Positions 34,398 to 39,315 of a DNA stretch of 39,315 bases are shown piece by piece. The notes under the pieces are model-generated. The model saw nothing but the letters and a program-made list of their open reading frames with translations. It made no database searches and had not been told where the DNA came from. The DNA comes from Bacteriovoracaceae bacterium UBA7317 (lineage in GTDB: Bacteria; Bdellovibrionota; Bacteriovoracia; Bacteriovoracales; Bacteriovoracaceae). The stretch covers positions 1 to 39,315 of the forward strand of contig DKQD01000053.1 of assembly GCA_002474345.1 (NCBI GenBank). The letters are read 5' to 3'. Position numbers and translations under genes: made by a program. The first letter of the stretch is position 1, and the number at the start of each line of letters is the position of its first letter.

Positions 34398-34779
34398 CTT
34401 TAGCTGCTATAACCTCTATTTCAATTTGGGCTTCCTTTGGAAGAGCACTAACTTCAACACAGCTCCTGGCCGGAAAAGGCTTTGAAAAAAATTCCTCATA
34501 GGCTTTATTAACTTTAGGAAATTCGGAAAGGTCTGTTAAAAATATCGTTGTTTTTATAATATGATTAGTATTCAACCCCTCAGATTCCAACAAACCTTTA
34601 ATATTTGATAGAGTTTGTGCCAATTGGTCTTCAAATTTTGTTTCGAGTTCCATTGAGGATGGATTTAGACCGATCTGGCCCGAAAAGTAAATGATATTTC
34701 CTAGATGGATTCCTTGCGAATAGGTTCCTATTGCCTCAGGGGCATGACTTGTATTGATTACCTTACAATTTTTTCTCAT
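34384..34779 (-). CDS. ridA: RidA family enamine/imine deaminase
   Basis: Hydrolyses reactive enamine/imine intermediates (2-aminoacrylate) released by PLP enzymes. The 131-residue chain has the family's G-T-Y-S-Q-G, I-I-Y-F-S-G-Q-I-G-L-N-P, the helix Q-L-A-Q-T-L-S-N-I-K, and the substrate-binding Arg in F-P-A-R-S-C-V-E-V with the terminal A-Q-I-E-I-E-V-I-A. It acts as a trimer in the cytoplasm. It lies 24 bases downstream of maeB and overlaps the ydcF-like gene, giving a maeB-ridA-ydcF order. Confidence 0.94.
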   Translation of the reverse strand: MRKNCKVINTSHAPEAIGTYSQGIHLGNIIYFSGQIGLNPSSMELETKFEDQLAQTLSNIKGLLESEGLNTNHIIKTTIFLTDLSEFPKVNKAYEEFFSKPFPARSCVEVSALPKEAQIEIEVIAAKDGPI

Positions 34780-34803
34780 AATGGCTCCAGTTTTTAAAAG
34801 AAA

Positions 34804-37086
34804 TTACTGAAATGACAGAAGCCCTGTTAAATAGCTCATGCTAATTATTTCACTTACCGTTGATGTTCTTTGTACAATATTAACCGCTTGATTCATTGGA
34901 GCCAAAATTGGTCCTATAGGTTGTACTTCGCTCAATTGAGAAAGAAGCTTGTAACTAATGTTGGCCGAGTTTAAATCTGGGAAAATAAGAATATCAGCAG
35001 CTTCATCTAATTTTGAAAAGTCGAAAAGGTTTTTAAGTAAGCTGCTGTTTACTGCAACATCAGCTTGTAGTTCCCCATCTACAATCAAATTAGGAGACTG
35101 TTGTTTTGTTAAACTAACAGCATCTTGAATTTTTTTACTCTTTGGGTGGTTCGACGAGCCAAAATTAGAAAAGCTCAAAAAGGCAACCCTAGGCTCCCTT
35201 TTCATTAATTTCTTGTACATTGTAGCTGTAGAGTTTGCAATTTCTGCTAAGTCTTCAGAAGATGGATCTATTTGAGCAGTACAATCAGCTAAGAAAAGAA
35301 CTTTATCTTTAAAAACAAGAATAAAAATTCCTGTCGATTTTGAATCATCTCTTGTTCCAATGACATTCATAACTGGAATAAAGCATTCTGGAAAAGTTTG
35401 AGTAGGGCCACTTATAAGAGCATCTGCAAGTCCTTCATTAACAAGCATAGAGCCAAAATAATTCGCTTGGGACATTAGTTCTTGAGAATATGCTTTACTG
35501 ATACCCTTTCTTTGTCTGTTTTTATAGAATTCTCCTGTAAACTTTTTAAACAATTCATGAGATTCTGGTTCGACAATTTGGATATCTTTTAAGTTATCAA
35601 GATTAAGGGAGTCTATTTTTTTATGAATTCTTGATTTATTTCCAATCAGGATTGGTTCAATTAGGTTTTCTTCGCGGAGAGATTGAACTGTATAAAGGAC
35701 TCTTGAGTTTGAACCTGCAGCAAATACCATTCTTACTTTTTTTCCAAAGTTTTGAACTTTTGTAGACAGGTTATCTCTAATTGATTTCATAAAGGTTGCA
35801 GAAACATCCAGTCTGCCACTTAAATCCCTAGCATAATTTTTTAGATCATCCAGAGAAGTTCTTGCTACGCCACTTTTTATAGCAGCTTCAGCAACCGCGG
35901 GAGCTACATTTGTTAGAACCCTTTTATCAAAAGGTTTTGGGATTATATAATTTGGTCCGAATGAAAAGTGTTCATTTCCATAAGCCATCCTCACCTCATC
36001 TGTAACTTCTTCTTTTGCCAGATTAGCAAGGGCTTTTACAGCAGCCATTTTCATCTCTAAGTTTATTTTTTTTGCATGAACGTCTAGTGCTCCTCTAAAA
36101 ATAAAAGGAAACCCTAAAACATTATTGACTTGGTTTGGAAAGTCAGACCTGCCTGTTGCCATAACAGCATCATCTCTAACTTCTAAAACTTCACTTGGAA
36201 AAATTTCAGGAGTAGGGTTTGCCATAGCAAAAATAATTGGCTTAGGGGCCATAGATTTGACCATATCCTTTGTTACAGCTCCGGCAACAGAGCAACCAAT
36301 AAATGCATCTGCTCCATCTAAGGCCTCACTAAGAGTTCTCCTATCAGTTTCAACGGCAAATGCTTCTTTATACTTATTCATCCTTTCTGTTCGGCCCTTA
36401 AAGATGACTCCTTTTGAGTCGCACATAATTAGGTTTTCTCTTTTAACACCCATTTCAAAGAAGAGGTTTGCACAAGCTACTGAGGCAGCTCCAGCTCCAT
36501 TAAAAACTACTTTTAAATCTTCCATTTTTTTATTTTGGACTTCGACAGCATTCAAAAAGCCAGCTGAAGCAATGATAGCAGTCCCATGTTGGTCATCGTG
36601 AAAAACTGGAATATTCATTTTTTCAATAAGCTGCTGTTCGACCTCAAAGCATTCCGGAGCTTTAATATCTTCAAGGTTAATTCCACCAAACGTTGGTTCT
36701 AATGCCTTAATTATTTTCACCATTCCGTCAACTGTAGGTTCGTCTATCTCAATATCGAAGACATCAATATCGGCAAACCTTTTAAATAAAACACCTTTAC
36801 CCTCCATAACAGGTTTACCTGCCAGGGGTCCAATATCTCCAAGGCCAAGGACAGCTGTACCGTTGGATATAACGGCAACAAGGTTCCCTTTTGTTGTATA
36901 ATTAAAAGCTTTATTAGGGTCTTTAGCTATTTCCTTGCATGGCTCAGCAACCCCAGGTGTATAGGCAAGAGAAAGGTCATCAACCGTTATGCATGGTTTA
37001 GTTGGTACGACTTCAATTTTACCCTGACGACCTTTTGAATGATAATCAAGTGCCAATTTAGTAAAGCTTTCTTTTTTTGAATCCAT
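34804..37086 (-). CDS. maeB: NADP-type malic enzyme with phosphotransacetylase-like domain
   Basis: Decarboxylates malate to pyruvate, yielding NADPH that can feed fatty-acid synthesis. The malic domain (about 1-425) has [11 protein letters not shown] (residues 40-50), the F-H-D-D-Q-H-G-T-A metal/substrate loop and G-A-G-A-A-S for cofactor. The C-terminal 330 residues resemble phosphotransacetylase ([26 protein letters not shown]). In studied MaeB proteins this part is mostly regulatory, sensing acetyl-CoA, and does not catalyse. 760 aa is the usual length. Ribosome binding is helped by AGGAAG upstream of the ATG. Confidence 0.96.
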   Translation of the reverse strand: MDSKKESFTKLALDYHSKGRQGKIEVVPTKPCITVDDLSLAYTPGVAEPCKEIAKDPNKAFNYTTKGNLVAVISNGTAVLGLGDIGPLAGKPVMEGKGVLFKRFADIDVFDIEIDEPTVDGMVKIIKALEPTFGGINLEDIKAPECFEVEQQLIEKMNIPVFHDDQHGTAIIASAGFLNAVEVQNKKMEDLKVVFNGAGAASVACANLFFEMGVKRENLIMCDSKGVIFKGRTERMNKYKEAFAVETDRRTLSEALDGADAFIGCSVAGAVTKDMVKSMAPKPIIFAMANPTPEIFPSEVLEVRDDAVMATGRSDFPNQVNNVLGFPFIFRGALDVHAKKINLEMKMAAVKALANLAKEEVTDEVRMAYGNEHFSFGPNYIIPKPFDKRVLTNVAPAVAEAAIKSGVARTSLDDLKNYARDLSGRLDVSATFMKSIRDNLSTKVQNFGKKVRMVFAAGSNSRVLYTVQSLREENLIEPILIGNKSRIHKKIDSLNLDNLKDIQIVEPESHELFKKFTGEFYKNRQRKGISKAYSQELMSQANYFGSMLVNEGLADALISGPTQTFPECFIPVMNVIGTRDDSKSTGIFILVFKDKVLFLADCTAQIDPSSEDLAEIANSTATMYKKLMKREPRVAFLSFSNFGSSNHPKSKKIQDAVSLTKQQSPNLIVDGELQADVAVNSSLLKNLFDFSKLDEAADILIFPDLNSANISYKLLSQLSEVQPIGPILAPMNQAVNIVQRTSTVSEIISMSYLTGLLSFQ

Positions 37087-37204
37087 GAGACTTCCTGTAG
37101 TTTTTGTTTGCTTTGCTCATTAATGATAAACCAATGAGATCGTATGACAATCATTTCTTGTACAAATTAAATGAAAAGACTGAGTAATGTAATAGGCGTT
37201 TTTG

Positions 37205-37468
37205 CTACGAGTCTTTTTGGATAAGTTGTTTAACAAAACTGATATATTCTTTTTTAGCTTCTTCCTGCTCCATACCTTTTAAGTTATTCCAAGCTTCATG
37301 CTTTTTCCTGCCTTTTATATCAAGCATGCCAGGCTTTTTTTCATTATTGTCGCCAAACTTCCCTTGCTTATAAAGTGAGTAAAGCTTTAGTAAATCGTCA
37401 TTACTAGGCCTTGATTTAAGTGAGTGAACTTTTTTCGAAGATTCTTCAAACTCATTTTCTAGGGACAT
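37205..37468 (-). CDS. Acyl-CoA-binding protein (ACBP)
   Basis: A small cytoplasmic four-helix protein that binds long-chain acyl-CoA. The ATG at 37468 is chosen because GGAG lies six bases ahead, giving 87 aa, almost exactly the length of eukaryotic ACBP. The ACBP signature is plain: L-K-L-Y-S-L-Y-K-Q-G-K-F-G-D, K-P-G-M-L-D-I-K-G-R-K-K-H-E-A-W and Y-I-S-F-V-K-Q-L. The Tyr and Lys residues that contact the CoA phosphate are present. This family is widespread in eukaryotes and only patchy in bacteria. It lies 118 bases upstream of maeB on the same strand. Confidence 0.93.
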   Translation of the reverse strand: MSLENEFEESSKKVHSLKSRPSNDDLLKLYSLYKQGKFGDNNEKKPGMLDIKGRKKHEAWNNLKGMEQEEAKKEYISFVKQLIQKDS

Positions 37469-37646
37469 AGTTAACTCCAAAGTGACGGAAACCTATTTCT
37501 AAAGCTACATTGTTTAGACTTAATCTGAATATTTTTCAAGGAAAAAAGCTCATAAATAGTTAATTTTATTTATTGGAAATTCTGCAATCAATAGACTCTA
37601 TTGAACACGTCGTGAATAGCAGTTTTTTTTTGCTTTACAGTAACTC

Positions 37647-37676
37647 TTGTATTAAAAGCCAGTGTGTCATTATAAA
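37647..37676 (+). promoter_or_regulatory. Possible panD promoter
   Basis: TTGTAT (37647-37652) and TATAAA (37671-37676) are spaced by 18 bases and lie about 30 bases before the panD start. The -10 is close to consensus and the -35 is weak. Confidence 0.3.
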
Positions 37677-37702
37677 GGAACAAAACTGTGGGTTGGGGAC
37701 AA

Positions 37703-38044
37703 ATGAGAGAACTTTTACAGAGCAAAATTCATAAGGCAACAGTAACTGAAGCTAATCTTGAGTACATTGGTAGCATCACTATAGATGAAGACTTGATGGA
37801 AAAGATTGATTTGTGGGAAGGACAGAAAGTTCTTGTCGTTTCAAATACATCCGGTTCTAGGCTTGAAACTTATGCTATAAAAGGTGAGAGAGGAAGCGGG
37901 AAAATTTGCATGAACGGTGCTGCTGCACATTTAATAAAAGCTGGTGAGGAAGTTATTATTATAGGTTTTACTTTTTCTGATAAACCAGTTGAACCTAAGT
38001 GTATCCTTGTTGATTCTGAAAACAAATTTTTAGATAATCTGTAA
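37703..38044 (+). CDS. panD: Aspartate 1-decarboxylase
   Basis: Makes beta-alanine from aspartate for pantothenate and CoA. It is made as a proenzyme that cuts itself to create a pyruvoyl group; the cleavage pair is Gly23-Ser24 in Y-I-G-S-I-T-I-D. The family R/S-L-E-T-Y-A-I-K-G-E-R-G-S-G-K-I-C-M-N-G-A-A motif is intact. The ATG at 37703 follows GGGG by four bases and gives a family-like N-terminus (113 aa); an upstream GTG at 37688 would add five residues. Other pan genes are absent from the window. Confidence 0.95.
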   Translation: MRELLQSKIHKATVTEANLEYIGSITIDEDLMEKIDLWEGQKVLVVSNTSGSRLETYAIKGERGSGKICMNGAAAHLIKAGEEVIIIGFTFSDKPVEPKCILVDSENKFLDNL

Positions 38045-38049
38045 AGGCC

Positions 38050-39270
38050 TTAAACTTTTGGTTTAGGAAACTTTAGGAGGAAACTCGTATGACCCCTGTA
38101 AAGTTCATATGAGATATCTCCTTTATGTTCGCTTAAAATAATTTTAGCTATGCTAAGTCCTAGTCCTGTTGCTTCCTGATTATCAGTTTTTTGGCTGACA
38201 AAGGGTTCAAACATATTTTTGACTACTTCTTGAGGAATACCAAAGCCGCTATCAGTAAGCCTTAAATAGACTAAGGTATCATCTTCCTTCGATTCAAATT
38301 CAATCCACCTATCTTCCAAGTTAACTATTTCAAAAAGACTGTTACTTATGAGATGAAAAAGAGTTTGGATAATTTGGATAGCTTTACAATTAATGAAAAG
38401 AGGTTTTAGGTGGTCAACCTTTATTTTAATATCTAATTTTTTACACCTCTCTTTGAAAATATCAATTGAGTCTAAACACAAAGTTTTAAGGGATATAATT
38501 TGAAGGGGGTCTTTGCTACCATCGCGAGAAAACTCCTCCAAGCTTCTTACAACATGACTGGCCCTTTCTGTTGCAGCAGAGACTGTTTCAAGAAGATTTT
38601 TTAGATCATTATCTTTTAGCTTATTACTTTCCATCTTCATCTCCATGATTTGAATAATGCCAGCGATAATTGTAAGTGGATTATTAATTTCATGGGCCAC
38701 GCCATTGCTCATTTCTGTAAGAGCAGCAAGTTTTGTCGCTTCATTCATAATCATGATTTCTTTTTTTACTTTTTTCCCTCTTCTATCTGTTAATGCAAGT
38801 ATAAGAATAACAAGAGAGAAAATAGAAAAAAGAGAGATTGTAAACTTATCAAAGAGCGAGGTTTCAAGCTTAACGATAAATATAATAAAACATAAAATAG
38901 GATAGAATAATATTTCTAAATATTTTTTGAAATTTAGGCTTAAGAAGAAAAGAAATAATACGTGAAACGAGTGGAAAGACTTTATATCAATTACTATGAT
39001 CAGAGTCAGGGTTGAAAGGCATAAAATACGGTACAATTTAGGGGTTATTGAGTCTTTTTGCTTATAGATAAAGAGTGATGAAATTAGATAAATTATGAGG
39101 GATCCAATTTCAGCAGCTAGCTTTGTAAAATCTTTTTCTATTGAATAAGCATTTAAAACAGAAAATAAGAGGGCCGCTCCATTAATTATAATAAATATTA
39201 AATTATCCAGCTTATCGAATTTGTGTAAATTTTTAATGTCATTTTCTAAACTAAATAACTTAAGACCCAT
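38050..39270 (-). CDS. Membrane-bound sensor histidine kinase
   Basis: A 406-residue sensor kinase. The first 160 residues hold about five or six membrane helices with almost no periplasmic domain, so it probably senses through the membrane or an intracellular partner. The kinase core has the H box N-G-V-A-H-E-I-N-N-P-L-T with His193, a HATPase with the N-box H-L-I-S-N-S-L (its usual acidic residue is not clear), G1 D-S-G-F-G-I-P and G2 G-L-G-L-S-I-A-K. No response regulator is adjacent within the window. It converges with panD with a gap of five bases. The start region is AGGG then ATG at 39270, with tight spacing. Confidence 0.9.
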   Translation of the reverse strand: MGLKLFSLENDIKNLHKFDKLDNLIFIIINGAALLFSVLNAYSIEKDFTKLAAEIGSLIIYLISSLFIYKQKDSITPKLYRILCLSTLTLIIVIDIKSFHSFHVLFLFFLSLNFKKYLEILFYPILCFIIFIVKLETSLFDKFTISLFSIFSLVILILALTDRRGKKVKKEIMIMNEATKLAALTEMSNGVAHEINNPLTIIAGIIQIMEMKMESNKLKDNDLKNLLETVSAATERASHVVRSLEEFSRDGSKDPLQIISLKTLCLDSIDIFKERCKKLDIKIKVDHLKPLFINCKAIQIIQTLFHLISNSLFEIVNLEDRWIEFESKEDDTLVYLRLTDSGFGIPQEVVKNMFEPFVSQKTDNQEATGLGLSIAKIILSEHKGDISYELYRGHTSFLLKFPKPKV

Positions 39271-39315
39271 AACCCTATTTCGGTTAATAGGAGGATTAAA
39301 TTAAAGGTTAAGAAG

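Noticed and set aside
36125..36601. Plus-strand 158-codon frame
   Set aside because: It lies wholly antisense to the malic-enzyme domain of maeB, which has strong family motifs.
1..39315. Mobile element, prophage, CRISPR or toxin-antitoxin signs
   Set aside because: I looked for transposase or integrase motifs, terminal repeats, regular repeat-spacer arrays and paired small genes and found none. The two tRNA-Leu genes show no obvious partial duplicates of their 3' ends that would mark attachment sites.

Overview
This is an AT-rich bacterial chromosome segment, densely packed with short gaps and genes on both strands. The mix fits the Bdellovibrionota, probably the Bacteriovoracales (Halobacteriovorax/Bacteriovorax-like). 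That placement is inferred from low GC, Lys/Asn-rich proteins, frequent exported proteins and lipoproteins, an FHA/sigma-54 regulator, a FliL-like protein and an accA-yicC-gmk-rel cluster. No 16S or ribosomal protein gene is present to confirm it. I see no IS element, phage gene or CRISPR array.

Layout. 1-3065: tRNA-Leu(UAG), two lipoproteins (one with a wall of aromatic residues, one Kelch propeller) and an AT-rich stretch holding a decayed fragment of a CheA-type kinase ATPase domain. 3066-6087 (minus): a MoeB-rhodanese sulfur-carrier activator, a TAXI/TRAP-type binding lipoprotein and a small secreted protein. 6289-10239 (plus): a very large sensor with 7TM-DISM, PAS-like, three Hpt-like segments and a CheA-type ATPase. 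10356-13145 (plus): ung, a DUF72 protein and a MurG-like glycosyltransferase in one tight run. 13158-17551 (minus): an OmpR-type response regulator followed by a coupled pair of exported proteins, one with an alpha/beta-hydrolase signature. 17798-21048: an ABC-F ATPase and a subtilisin-like protease, convergent on a strong hairpin. 21170-24435 (minus): HemJ-like protein, nitroreductase, tRNA-Leu(CAA) with a good promoter, an atypical epimerase and an acyltransferase. 24573-28115: a small coiled-coil protein, the GTPase EngB, an FHA-like/sigma-54 activator and a membrane-anchored FliL-like protein. 28251-33762 (plus): a BamE-like lipoprotein, then accA, yicC, gmk and a bifunctional relA/spoT gene. 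33759-37480 (minus): YdcF-like protein, RidA, MaeB malic enzyme with phosphotransacetylase-like tail and an acyl-CoA-binding protein. 37688-39270: panD and a membrane histidine kinase, convergent.

How it fits together. Much of the window is housekeeping: fatty-acid synthesis entry (AccA), acyl-CoA buffering (ACBP), malate/pyruvate balance (MaeB), pantothenate (PanD), GMP and (p)ppGpp metabolism (Gmk, Rel), uracil repair (Ung) and ribosome assembly (EngB). The accessory and more interesting parts are the triple-Hpt CheA-like sensor, its decayed relative nearby, the response-regulator/exported-hydrolase cluster, the FliL-like protein away from flagellar genes, and the epimerase/acyltransferase pair. 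No locus here can be called a new system with confidence. The exported hydrolase pair and the large sensor are the best candidates.
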